A DNA stretch of 37,947 nt from Chara braunii (GCA_003427395.1 BFEA01000226.1:1480422-1518368); one strand, 5' to 3'. Shown: positions 1 to 7,655, counted from the first letter of the stretch. Notes: generated from the sequence alone by a model not told the origin. Numbers and translations: made by a program.

Positions 1-69
1 CCGGGAAAAAAAAAAAACAAAAAAAAAAACTCATGCTAGCCCCATCCTCACGGCACCTTGATCTCCATG
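1..69. other. A-rich window edge, no gene
   Basis: Two A runs interrupted by a single C, then about 40 bases of mixed sequence leading into a palindromic MITE. The C-interrupted A-run resembles the tails of the U2 retroposon at 771 and of the insert at 36801, so it may be the tail of a retroposed copy cut by the window edge. Nothing more can be said. Confidence 0.4.
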
Positions 70-183
70 CTACGACCGTCTTCACCCGCATAGAACGCCC
101 GGTCATTCTCGCTCTATCTAGACTGAAAGCTTCCCCAAATACATCTATAATGACCCGGCGTTCTATTGGAGTGAAGACGGTAG
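70..183. mobile_element. Short palindromic MITE, copy 1
   Basis: The first and last ~36 bases are near-perfect reverse complements of each other (CCGTCTTCACCC...AACGCCCGGTCATT on the left; AATGACCCGGCGTTCTAT...GAAGACGG on the right) around a ~45-base centre. A second copy lies at 4976-5086 with the same arms and a related centre (GACTGAAAGC / GGCTGAAAGT). It has no coding capacity. The transposase family is not clear: a short target duplication cannot be fixed with confidence. It sits in the inferred intron of the GH28 gene. Confidence 0.75.
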
Positions 184-585
184 TGGTTCCTTGGGCACCG
201 GGCGGGGAAAAAAGGGCCTGAAAGGCCGTCCTCTCCAGATTTGACAGGTAATTGAATTGGTTGGGCTTAAAGAATTAGCCTTTTACAAAACAAAATTTAA
301 CAACAAAAAAAAAAAAAAAAAGTGGTTTTCGAGACCCAAAAAAAAGTCAGTCGGTCCACCGCAGCAATTCACCTTGCTGTCCTTCTGGACATCGGTTAAA
401 ATTGGAACGATACAGACAAAGAAGATTAGCATCACCCCTGCACAAGGATGACATCATGACACGCATAAATCAAGAAATGCAATTCACCTTGCTGCCCAGT
501 ATGAGTACAGCACGCAATAACAAATTTTATTACACTATCACCTCATCATAATATGATAATAATATGGGTTTCTAATTAATATTCT
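184..585. other. Intronic DNA with dispersed short direct repeats
   Basis: No gene is seen. A poly-A run is at 304-320. Two copies of GCAATTCACCTTGCTG occur at 364-379 and 479-494. The motif CCCCTGCRCAAGGATGA occurs at 434-450 and again at 891-907. These look like decayed repeat pieces within the inferred GH28 intron. Confidence 0.4.
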
Positions 586-616
586 TTAGGTTTTAAATCC
601 CATCAGAAAATCCCCG

Positions 617-732
617 TCTTTTTTTCTCTTTTTTTCCTCTTTTTTTTCTCTTTTTTTCTCTTTTTTCGTCTCTTTTCTGGTCCCTTTTTTTCTCTCTTTT
701 TTTTCCTTTTTTTTTCTCTTTTCTTTTTTTTT
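617..732. repeat. Degenerate (TTTTTCTC)n polypyrimidine tract
   Basis: Almost pure T with regularly spaced C, giving Lys/Glu-only frames on the minus strand. It lies just upstream of the U2-derived fragment and is low complexity, not coding. Confidence 0.85.
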
Positions 733-770
733 AAAGGAGGAAGGACTCGAAGGAGCAAAAAGAAAAGTCA

Positions 771-857
771 ATACCTCTCTTTGCCTTTTGGCTAAGATCA
801 AGTGCATTGTATCTGTTCTGATCAGTTTAATATAAAACAAAAAAACAAAAAAAAAAG
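771..857 (+). pseudogene. Retroposed 5' fragment of U2 snRNA with A-rich tail
   Basis: Bases 771-832 match the 5' ~60 nt of spliceosomal U2 snRNA: the AUACC 5' end, the CCUUUUGGCUAAGAUCAAGU block and the AUCAGUUUAAUAU block. The branch-site recognition segment is altered: canonical GUGUAGUAUCUG reads GTGCATTGTATCTG, two bases longer. The copy stops before the Sm site and the 3' stem-loops and runs into an A-tail with isolated Cs (833-857). AAAAGTC occurs just before it (763-769) and at the tail end (853-859), a likely target-site duplication. A 3'-truncated snRNA with an A tail and a duplication is the mark of LINE-mediated retroposition. It cannot act as U2, since both the branch-site segment and the Sm site are lost. 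It might instead be the head of a U2-derived SINE. Confidence 0.8.
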
Positions 858-1080
858 TCCGAGCAGTAAAGTGGAAATGGTACACTCATGCCCCTGCGCA
901 AGGATGAAGAAGAAAAAGAAGCAGAATGATGACAAGCAATGGCCAATTGCTTCTGCACACGCTCACTGAGAATCAGCAATGAAACTTCATAGCACGTGTT
1001 ACATGCTCAAACGACCCATCACCTCACCGGGTCCCGAATCCTCACCCGCGAGTGAGAATGGCTGAATCGCTTTTTTTTCC
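858..1080. other. Intronic DNA, nothing recognised
   Basis: Mixed sequence between the U2 retroposon and the poly-C tract. It contains the second copy of a 17-base motif (891-907) also seen at 434-450. No gene or RNA is recognised. Confidence 0.4.
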
Positions 1081-1098
1081 TGCTAAGGCCGATCAGTT

Positions 1099-1162
1099 CC
1101 CCCCCCCCCCCCCCCCCCCCCACCCCCCCTTCCCTCCCCCCCTCCCCCCCCCCCCCCCCCCA
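1099..1162. repeat. Poly-C / poly-pyrimidine tract (G-runs on minus strand)
   Basis: About 64 bases of almost pure C broken by a few A or T. The minus strand carries many consecutive G runs, compatible with G-quadruplex formation. Pro-rich and Gly-rich frames here are artefacts of the tract. Confidence 0.9.
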
Positions 1163-1185
1163 ACCAAGCCAAAAAAAAAGGAAGG

Positions 1186-1440
1186 GAAAAAGGGTGAGAA
1201 GAGCGCGCAGAGGGAACGAAGCAGCACAGCTTTCGAGACTACACGTGATGGATCGCTTTTGGCGCTTGGCGCGGTTTGTCACTAAGGACGAGGTCCCACT
1301 GCCAACGAGGATCGGATTAAGCGCATGAATCTGGACGTGCTTAACGCACAGATGCAGAAATGCAGATCAATGTCGATTTTCTGCACCTCTCCACAAACAC
1401 GTCCTGATTCGGGCGTGAAATCCAGAAGCCTAAGCGTCTA
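1186..1440. mobile_element. MITE-like inverted repeat (TGAATCTGGACGTG family), copy 1
   Basis: GAATCTGGACGTG (1327-1339) faces its near-perfect complement CACGTCCTGATTC (1398-1410). Between them is a segment ending TTTTCTGCACCTCT that recurs in the longer copy at 7327-7524. The upstream flank (1186-1230; GAAGAGCGCGC then GAGGGAACGAA and CAGCACAGC) recurs at 1636-1682 as a ~46-base direct repeat. Outer limits are uncertain. No coding capacity. Confidence 0.55.
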
Positions 1441-1699
1441 TGTGCTGCGTGTCCGGTCAGTTACGTTCTGATCTCACTGTCATCACCATCACCAGTCCCC
1501 CCCTTCCCCCTCCCCACACCTTTCTGCTCGCCTTAATTGGAGGCAAGCTGTGCCGCATGGTCCAGGCACTCCGCAGTGGCCTGGTTCATACGGCAAAAAG
1601 GGATTTTTTTTTTCCAAAACATATTGGGAAAAAAAAAAAAAGGGTTTCAGAAGAGCGCGCCGAGGGAACGAACCAGCACAGCATGTCTTGACGCCCCAC
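1441..1699. other. Proximal part of GH28 intron
   Basis: Lies immediately 3' of exon 1 in the minus-strand sense. It contains A runs and a ~46-base direct repeat (1636-1682) of 1186-1230. No second GH28 exon is recognisable down to base 1, so the intron would exceed 1.69 kb and the catalytic exons would lie outside the window. Confidence 0.5.
1694..1699 (-). promoter_or_regulatory. Splice donor of GH28 exon 1
   Basis: On the minus strand the coding sequence reads GGCAGCAAG followed by GTGGGG. GH28 similarity stops exactly here (ATILGSK), and the frame then enters A/T homopolymer-rich DNA. Position +3 is G and +5 is G, so it fits a plant donor acceptably. Confidence 0.65.
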
Positions 1700-2440
1700 C
1701 TTGCTGCCCAGGATGGTCGCTCCTTTTTCCAGATATAGGGTCATATTGGATGTCAGATTAAAGGGCCCTGTAAGCCAGGACCCCCTTGGAATAGTAAGTT
1801 GGGCCCCTCCATCAGCACCCACCCCTTCCACGGCCTTAATTGCATTCTTAAAGGCCTCTGTATTCAGTGTTGTCCCGTCCCCAAGCGCGCCAAATTGCGT
1901 AAGATCAAAAAGATGGCGCCTTTGCGGAATCGACGGCTTAGGATGGGCCTTCATCTGGAAAAAATCGCGTCCCTTGGAGGGATCGAACGCTGTATCTTCT
2001 TCTGCATCATCCTGGAAATCGAACGGTCCATGGCCCGTGGGATGACTCCAATCACCTGGCAAGATGCCTGTGCCGCCACGTGGCGGCCCCTCGTCGTGCC
2101 CGGGGAGCCCATGCCTTGATGGGAATTTAAGGAGCACAAGAAGAAAAATCACCCCCAACAAGATGAGAAACCCGCTAATTACACCAATCAGGGGCCATTC
2201 AAAGATTCGTCGCCACTTGCTACCCGACCAAGAGAAGGATGGCCGACGACCGGTCGCCCTGGAGCCGGTGCCTCCCCCGCTGATTACCGGTTTGAAGACC
2301 CCGCGTTTCGGTAGAAGCGCCTGACTCTCGCTGACCGCCCCTGCATCTTCCAACGGTGATGATGGTGGAAAACCTGCAAGTCGATCGGTATCTCGAAGTT
2401 CATCTTCCAATGGGCTGTCGACGCCCAAGTGATGTACCAT
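1700..2440 (-). CDS. First coding exon of a membrane-anchored GH28 polygalacturonase-like protein (partial)
   Basis: This exon encodes 247 residues. Residues 1-80 are a hydrophilic cytosolic-type tail rich in Ser, Gly and basic residues. Residues 83-105 (WPLIGVISGFLILLGVIFLL...) form a single transmembrane segment preceded by KWRR, predicting a type II signal anchor. After a Gly/Pro/Asp-rich linker, residues 177-247 match the N-terminus of plant glycoside hydrolase 28: FDLTQFGALGDGTTLNTEAF, then GGAQLTIPRGSWLTGPFNLT and LYLEKGATILGSK. GH28 enzymes hydrolyse pectic polygalacturonan in the wall. The catalytic Asp and His motifs (NTDG, DD, GHG, RIK in the family) lie further on and are not here. 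The open frame runs upstream to a GTG at 2455, but I chose the first in-frame ATG (2440). The exon ends in phase 0 at AAG|GTGGGG, a credible splice donor; beyond it the frame loses all similarity. Anchor and fold are strong calls; substrate is inferred. Confidence 0.85.
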
Positions 2441-2460
2441 GCCTGTCCCATACACCCATA

Positions 2461-2472
2461 CACACCACCACC

Positions 2473-2524
<52 letters not shown>
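2461..2524. repeat. (ACC)n followed by (ATC)n trinucleotide repeat
   Basis: A short ACC array (2461-2486) runs into about 12 ATC repeats. It lies directly upstream of the GH28 start codon on that gene's strand, where it would read (GAT)n(GGT)n and fall in the 5' leader or core promoter. It produces poly-Ile or poly-Asp frames that are not genes. Confidence 0.9.
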
Positions 2525-2665
2525 AGAACATAAAAAAGAACAGCAAGTAATGAGAACAATATAGATCTGAAACGCTACTTGTCCTGTAAATACAACATCA
2601 TCATCGTCATTCGCAAGAGAATTGCGAGGTTTCCAAAAAAGTAATAAAATATTTTGTGTTCTGCT
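2525..2665. other. GH28 upstream DNA
   Basis: Short AT-rich sequence between the trinucleotide repeat and the first MITE. No clear TATA box or other element is seen on the minus strand. Any promoter of the GH28 gene should lie here or beyond the MITE at 2666. Confidence 0.3.
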
Positions 2666-2823
2666 CTAGGTACCCCCCGCCCTTATCGTCCGGGATGTCC
2701 TACCCGACGTCTGGTCGGACTTTGGGCCGGACAGGGTATGTCGGGACCCCCCTGACCGTCCGGGATGTCCGACCGGACGTCTAGTCAGACGTTGGACCTG
2801 ACAGGGTATGTCCTACCTAGCGC

Positions 2824-2863
<40 letters not shown>

Positions 2864-3229
2864 TTATTTTTTGAAAAACATCATGTGGCTTTCACCTTGC
2901 ATAAGGTGTATGCCACCAAATTTTTGGCTCATTTGGGCAAGTAGAATAAACAATAAAAATCTTCAAAGATTCTAATCCCCACCGATACCCCTCCTACTCC
3001 ACCAAAACCCCTTGTACCCCCACCCAACCCCAAATACCACCCTATCACCAAATGCTCAGAAAAATCTGAAAATTTTTGAGGGGTGTCTCTAGGGCATGTG
3101 CAACACTGTCATTATTTTATTTTTATTTTTTAATATTATTTAGTGCCAAAAAGTCGTCAGGAAATCTGGACGACGGGGGTACCGGACGGACGAGGGAGAC
3201 GTCCGGTCTCCGGACCATTGGTAACCTAG
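2666..3229. mobile_element. hAT-like MITE M1 (564 bp) with perfect 8-bp target duplication
   Basis: Ends CTAGGTACC on the left and GGTAACCTAG on the right are terminal inverted repeats. Perfect 8-bp duplications GTTCTGCT flank it at 2658-2665 and 3230-3237; 8 bp is the hAT hallmark. Inside the left end, two ~65-bp tandem copies of a GTCCGGGATGTCC...GACAGGGTATGTC unit (2690-2816) are followed by a (TA)n run. The right end has a GTCCGG-rich subterminal block. No transposase frame, so it is non-autonomous. It lies 0.2 kb upstream of the GH28 start codon. Confidence 0.85.
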
Positions 3230-3237
3230 GTTCTGCT

Positions 3238-3648
3238 ATAAATAATAAAATATTTCCAAAAAAATAAGAAATAATAATAAGAATCATCATTATCATCATC
3301 ACCACTCCACGACTACCATAATTAGGGGGAGGAGCACAAGGGCGGAGAGGACAGAAAGAAGAGAGACGGAGGAACCAAGTGCAATCCAGAGTAGGAGGAG
3401 GATGAGGGAAGGAAGAAGAGGTGAGGATGGGGAACTTTGGGCCTCGCTCCACCACTAACAAAACGTGCAAAATGAGAACGAATCTTCCGCTAGAATATAG
3501 AAAGATACACCGCCATGTTGTTTTTTTTTTTGGTCTTTTCTGCATGTCGTCGTTAGTGCGGCGAGGCCCTTTATCCCCCATTAAAACTTTTATTTGATCC
3601 ATCCATTCCAGAGGAGGAGGATGGGAAACGTTACCCATTGGAAATTCC
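3238..3648. other. Intergenic DNA between two MITEs
   Basis: No gene is supported. It contains ATC/ATT-rich short runs (3278-3303), purine-rich DNA (3328-3430) and a segment at 3482-3511 (AATCTTCCGCTAGAA...) that recurs in diverged form at 5283-5316. The minus-strand 175-codon frame here has no recognisable domain and biased composition. Confidence 0.4.
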
Positions 3649-3656
3649 ATTATTAT

Positions 3657-3914
3657 CTAGGCTACCAGCCGGGCGGCCCGGCCGTGCAAGGACCAGGGAA
3701 TGTCCCAGCCCAAAAAAAAAAAAAAAAAAAAAAAACGAAAAAAACCTATGTTATGCAAAAAAATAAACTGAACAACTTTTGCCTTAGGGTCACATTGAAA
3801 TTCTTTACCAAATTTAAAATAAAAATGTAAAAAAAAAATACTTTTTATTTTTTATTTTTTATTTTCTTTTTTGCCCGGCCGGGCAAGTGGAGCCGGGCCA
3901 CTCTGGTAGCCTAG
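3657..3914. mobile_element. hAT-like MITE M2 (258 bp) with perfect 8-bp target duplication
   Basis: Terminal inverted repeats CTAGGCTACCAG / CTGGTAGCCTAG enclose GC-rich GCCCGGCCG subterminal blocks, a poly-A run and an AT-rich centre. ATTATTAT is repeated exactly at 3649-3656 and 3915-3922. The centre (TATGTTATGCA...AAATTCTTTACCAAATTT) matches the interior of element M6 at 22590-22670, so these MITEs share internal sequence. No coding capacity. Confidence 0.9.
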
Positions 3915-3922
3915 ATTATTAT

Positions 3923-4800
3923 CCTTTTTTTTTCTTTTTCGGAAATTCCATTATGATCCTAACGGAGGAGGATGGATTGGACAAGTTCCAATGGATGACG
4001 GGGATGTCCATTTTTTATTTTTTGCTCTTTATTTTTAAGGGAGAGGGATGGAATGGATGTGTCGCATAATCCGTTCTCATCCTTTTTTTTCCCCCTTTCC
4101 CCAGCTTTCCCCACTGTTTCCTATGCAATAAACTAAGTGACGTTTTTTTCAAAAAAAAAAAAAAAAAAGTGGTAGCGTTATCAGGGAAAAAAAAAAAAAA
4201 AAAAAAAAAAAAATGGAATGGATAAGGAGGGATAAATGGATAAAGCCATCCAAGCAATGGATAGAGCCATCCAAATCAAACGACGACGGGAAATGGAAAG
4301 CACTCTTTTTTGTTTTTTCCTTTAATGGAAAGCAATCCATTTTTTTTTTTTTATAATCCAAAGCAACCCCTTTTTAAAAGATCCAAAGCAATCCTTTTTC
4401 TTTTTTTTTTCTTAAACCACCAGTTCGCACGAACCTTTTTTTCTACCAGCATACACGGTAAGAAGAGGGAGGGGTAGTAGAAATAAGTGGATTAAAAATG
4501 AAAAACGAAAAATGGATAAGGATGGAGATTGCTAATAAGGTTTGCTTTGTGAACTTAGGCTCGCGTGAACTTTTGTTTCATAGAAAGCCCAAAAAAAAAA
4601 AAAAAAAAAAAAAAAAACAAGAAAGCCATCCACCCAATGGATAAAGATGGAGATCGATCAAGATGCCAAGTTGGATACTATCCCGATCAGATCTAGATCT
4701 ATCGGCCGGGGGGGAAGGCGGGGGGGGGAAGGGGTAGAAAAAATTAAGTAGATAAAGAAATGTTATCTTTACCATTCTCCATCTTTATCCTGTGTATATA
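3923..4800. repeat. TGGAT/ATCCA-rich degenerate repeat region with homopolymers
   Basis: Many GGATGGA, ATGGATAA and AGCCATCCA motifs, including three copies of AGCCATCC followed by AATGGATA or AAATC (about 4243, 4264 and 4623), separated by A and T runs. A 15-bp inverted repeat GGATAAAGATGGAGA lies at 4639-4653 and 4776-4790, perhaps a small foldback insert. A G-rich stretch is at 4704-4732. No gene. Confidence 0.55.
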
Positions 4801-4820
4801 TATTTCTCCTCAATATATAC

Positions 4821-4955
4821 ATCGTCAAACAGACCTGCCCGGTAAACCGTAAGCAGAGAGGGAAGGAGAGAGAGGGAGGGAGAAGAGGACAACAAACGAG
4901 GGGGGCTGTGACCAACTGTTATATCGCCGGACTTTCACCGACTCATCAGGACGCT
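4821..4955 (-). mobile_element. Hammerhead-ribozyme repeat, copy 2 (decayed)
   Basis: On the minus strand this reads CUGAUGA (4943-4949), a 5-bp stem II with one G-U pair and a UGAAAGU loop (nearly that of the 22.0-kb copy). A broken core follows: GAUAUAACAG replaces GAAACAG. It continues with CCCCTCGTTTGTTGTCCTC, a polypyrimidine stretch, GGTTTACCGGGCAG and TTTGACGAT (ending at 4821), all shared with 22065-22134, then TA-rich DNA. The sequence where stem I and the cleavage triplet should be is diverged. Catalysis is not expected: the GAAA element and stem I are lost. Confidence 0.8.
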
Positions 4956-4975
4956 CCTAGTTTATCCTCTACTAC

Positions 4976-5086
4976 CTACCGTCTTCACCCGAATAGAACG
5001 CCCGGTAATTAACGCCGTATCTGGGCTGAAAGTTGTGCGAAATACAGCTATAATGACCGGGCGTTCTATTCGGGTGAAGACAATAG
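4976..5086. mobile_element. Short palindromic MITE, copy 2
   Basis: Near-perfect 31-base arms (CTACCGTCTTCACCCGAATA...; ...TATTCGGGTGAAGACAATAG) enclose ~49 bases. TAC flanks both ends (4973-4975, 5087-5089), a possible 3-bp duplication. It is the better-preserved sister of the element at 70-183. It lies 20 bp from the decayed ribozyme repeat, on the side where the ribozyme 5' half would be. Confidence 0.8.
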
Positions 5087-5403
5087 TACTCAATCCCCAC
5101 GATCAGATTTTGCCAGTTGGATGGGGCCATCAAGCGTGGAGAATTCAGCTGGGAATAAACCACAGAAACTACCCCATATAAACCCCATATAAACTCCACC
5201 GGAACGTCAAGAAGCCTCTGGAGATATAGTCTGCACGGAGTGAAACCGGCGCTCTCCGCAGTTAGGCTGGGGAATGGTACTGAATCTTCCGCTAGAAGCT
5301 GGAAACATACACTCGGCGTTTGTTTTATTATTTCGAAATTCGAATTTCGCGAGTAGTGGAGCCAAGCGCATGTTCACAGCGAGGAGCAAGAGGATTCTTC
5401 ACA
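5087..5403. other. Intergenic DNA, no gene recognised
   Basis: Mixed-composition DNA. The segment 5283-5316 (AATCTTCCGCTAGAA...ATACAC) is a diverged copy of 3482-3511. Several short frames cross it, but none shows a domain or a signal peptide. Confidence 0.4.
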
Positions 5404-5622
5404 TACGCAAACCAAACGGAAACAAACGGAACCAAATGGGAAGTCTGCGCAATAACACCAAGAGACAACAAACACCAAGAGACAGAAAGAAAGGGCAGGG
5501 TAACGGAGGAGGTCGACGCGTAAGGAGACAAACGGAAACAAACGGAAACAAACGGAAACAAACGGAAACAAACAGAACCATTGCAAATGGAAACAACTGG
5601 AACCATACGAAACCAAACGCAC
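5404..5622. repeat. AAACGGAAAC minisatellite
   Basis: Repeats of an AAACGGAAAC or AAACGGAACC decamer: a pure block of about five units at 5526-5576, with degenerate units at 5404-5440 and 5585-5622. It yields repetitive Lys/Asn/Thr and Phe/Val/Ser frames that are not genes. Confidence 0.85.
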
Positions 5623-5702
5623 CTCTTAGACGACGAAACCGGCTATCAACACGCCGCTCTGCCGTACCGCGCGCCAGCGGAATTGTCTCTCAATGCACGC
5701 TA

Positions 5703-5704
<2 letters not shown>

Positions 5705-5790
<86 letters not shown>
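5705..5790. repeat. Compound (CT)n(GT)n microsatellite
   Basis: About 23 CT units directly followed by about 20 GT units. The alternating Leu-Ser and Val-Cys frames come from this. Confidence 0.97.
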
Positions 5791-5792
<2 letters not shown>

Positions 5793-6012
5793 TGCCTTAT
5801 ACATCCATACCGCTTTCGCTCCGTCCATCTATCCATCTAATCATCAGAGCCAATCTATTCTCCATTGCCTTATCAACTGTAATTACTTCAGATGTCTATT
5901 TTTGCTTTTTCTACCCAATTTATCTACGCCTCTATCTGCCTGGCAGTGCCTATATGTCCTTATACTGGCCGATCGAATATCTATCTATTTCCATTATAAA
6001 AAAAGGGGTAAC
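5791..6012. other. Pyrimidine-rich DNA, no gene
   Basis: CT-rich sequence with many ATCTATC/CATC motifs. No coding signal beyond low-complexity frames. Confidence 0.35.
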
Positions 6013-6181
6013 TTCGGCGCAGTCACGAAAACAGTTTGTAATTGCACTTCAGGCAATCCCGCGGATACAACACACCCCCACGCGACCCCACCGGACCTGA
6101 AACGTAGGTCATATACATTCAGCATTACCGGCCCTTTTGCCTCAAGTGCAATTACAAACTCAAGTCCTGACTGCGCCGTAG
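6013..6181. mobile_element. Foldback/MITE with 42-bp inverted repeats
   Basis: CGGCGCAGTC...TTTGTAATTGCACTTCAGG (6015-6053) faces its complement at 6140-6179 with a few mismatches, around an ~85-base GC-rich centre. No open frame. Target duplication is not clear. Confidence 0.75.
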
Positions 6182-6550
6182 TTTTCTCATTAAAAAAAAG
6201 GCAAAAATATATATATTACGCGTTAGGTGCAGTCGATCCAATTTCTCCCCCCCCCCAAACTCTGCTTAGTACTTAGTGCTTAGCGCTCGCTGTCGATCTA
6301 CGTTCTCTCTATATCATATGCATCTGTCTTATCCATTATTGATCTACGTTATCAGATCTAAATCCTATCAGATTATCTTACATCTTTTTTCTTTTCTTTT
6401 TTTTCTTTTTTTTTTTTTAGATTATCTTACATCTTATACAGCGTTCGATCTACTTATACAGCGTTCGATCTATTTCTTCCACTATACAGCATCCTGTCAA
6501 TCCCTCAAACTACGTAGCTACCTATGTATCTGCCGGCCCATCTAACGGCA
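6182..6550. other. CT/T-rich DNA, no gene
   Basis: Contains an A run (6191-6198), a T-rich block (6380-6418) and a duplicated TTATACAGCGTTCGATCTA (about 6434-6471). No gene. Confidence 0.4.
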
Positions 6551-6663
6551 TACTCACACTGGCATTTTTTCACTTATTTCTGGACGGAATTTGGGTCACA
6601 TGCATACATTCGGGACGTAAATGCAGTCAGATGCATTTATGACAGTGCTACCTAGTGTGAGTA
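6551..6663. mobile_element. Small MITE with TACTCACACT termini
   Basis: TACTCACACT at 6551-6560 is matched by AGTGTGAGTA at 6654-6663; TGGCA and TGCTACC next to them extend the partial complementarity. The motif CTAGTGTGAGTA plus a C-rich tail recurs at 10193, and in diverged form four times between 18.2 and 18.7 kb, so these repeats are related. Confidence 0.6.
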
Positions 6664-6937
6664 CCCCCTAACTCCCGATCAAATCCGTCGTGTCTTCCTC
6701 TTTGTCTTTCCTCTCTCCGTTTATCCTCTCTCCATTTGTGCTCTCCGTTCGTCCTCTCCGTCGGAACACCCGTTAATTTCTTTTTCTTTTTTTTTTTTGA
6801 CGCACAGCACTTTGCTTACGGTATTGCAAATCCCCCTATCTCTCCGTTTACTTCCGCCGTCTTTCGCTATCTCACCGCTTTGTATACTCCGCGAGGCTCG
6901 GCAGCGACCGGCGCGGTGTCGCGATTTCCATCCCGAC
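6664..6937. other. Pyrimidine-rich DNA, no gene
   Basis: Repeats of TCCTCTCTCCRTTT/TCCGTTCG and a T run at 6781-6799. No coding evidence. Confidence 0.35.
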
Positions 6938-7165
6938 AGCCGGTGGTTTGCACACCAGACCTCCGACTCCGATAGCCGGTGGTTTGCACACCAGACCTCC
7001 GACCCCCGACCCCGACAGCGTTGCGGAAAGCCAGTGGTTTGCGCATACCTGACCTCCGAACCCGACAGCTGCGCTCCGTGCTCTGCGCTCTGCGCTCACT
7101 ACTGAGGGCACCCTCCCTGCTGCGCTCCGTGCTCTGCGCTCTGCGCTCAGTGCTGAGCCGCCCGC
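6938..7165. repeat. GC-rich minisatellites
   Basis: Block one has about three units of AGCCGGTGGTTTGCACACCAG...CCTCCGA(A/C)CC (6938-7068). Block two is a tandem pair of TGCGCTCCGTGCTCTGCGCTC (7071-7090 and 7121-7140) with CTGCGCTCAC/GTGCTGAG tails. Arg/Ser-rich frames across it on both strands are repeat artefacts. Confidence 0.8.
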
Positions 7166-7326
7166 GAAGCGCACGACCCACAGTTGTCAGCGGCATCCTG
7201 CGCGCTGGCACTGCTCTCTGCCCTCACCCCACACGCGCTTTCCTCAACGCGGTATGACGACGGGTCCACAGCGGCGTAACCGCACCAGCCACCATGACCG
7301 GGCCGCCTGCGGGGGCTCCTCCGGAA

Positions 7327-7524
7327 CCTAGGGGCCGCATCCCGTTGGCAAAGAGGATTGTAGTAAGTGTCTGAATGTGGACGTGTTTGTGGACAGGTGC
7401 AAAAGGTTCTGATTGATCTAGTTTTCTGCACCTCTGCGTGGAACACGTCCAGATTCAGACACTTCTTCCAAACCTCTTTGCCACTTCTTCCAAACCTCTT
7501 TGCCAGTGGGATCTGGCCCCTAGA
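7327..7524. mobile_element. Foldback MITE (TGAATCTGGACGTG family), copy 2
   Basis: CTAGGGGCC, then TTGGCAAAGAGG and AAGTGTCTGAATGTGGACGT on the left are matched by complements on the right ending GGCCCCTAG. The right arm carries a 23-base tandem duplication (CACTTCTTCCAAACCTCTTT at 7469 and just before it). The core resembles 1327-1410, and a single arm recurs at 8034-8056 (CCTGAATATGGACGCGTTTG). Confidence 0.75.
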
Positions 7525-7655
7525 CTAGCAACACACGTGCCTGCCGGCCCGCCTGCGGCGGCTCCCCCCGTACCTACCACTTGCGACACAGGCGCAGGCG
7601 CAGGCACAACAAATAGGCTACGGAAACACCGTGCGTGCGACGTTCATTCACTGGC

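Noticed and set aside
3123-3650. 175-codon minus-strand frame
   Set aside because: Starts in intergenic DNA and runs into MITE M1, which has intact ends and target duplications; no domain.
5805-5850. Minus-strand CUGAUGA followed ~23 bases later by GAAA, a possible third hammerhead
   Set aside because: The bases between cannot form stem II (TTAG... does not pair with ...GGAGC), and no cleavage triplet or stem III is in place.
5274-6276. Frames of 172 and 231 codons
   Set aside because: They span an AAACGGAAAC minisatellite and a (CT)n(GT)n tract; no domain outside the repeats.
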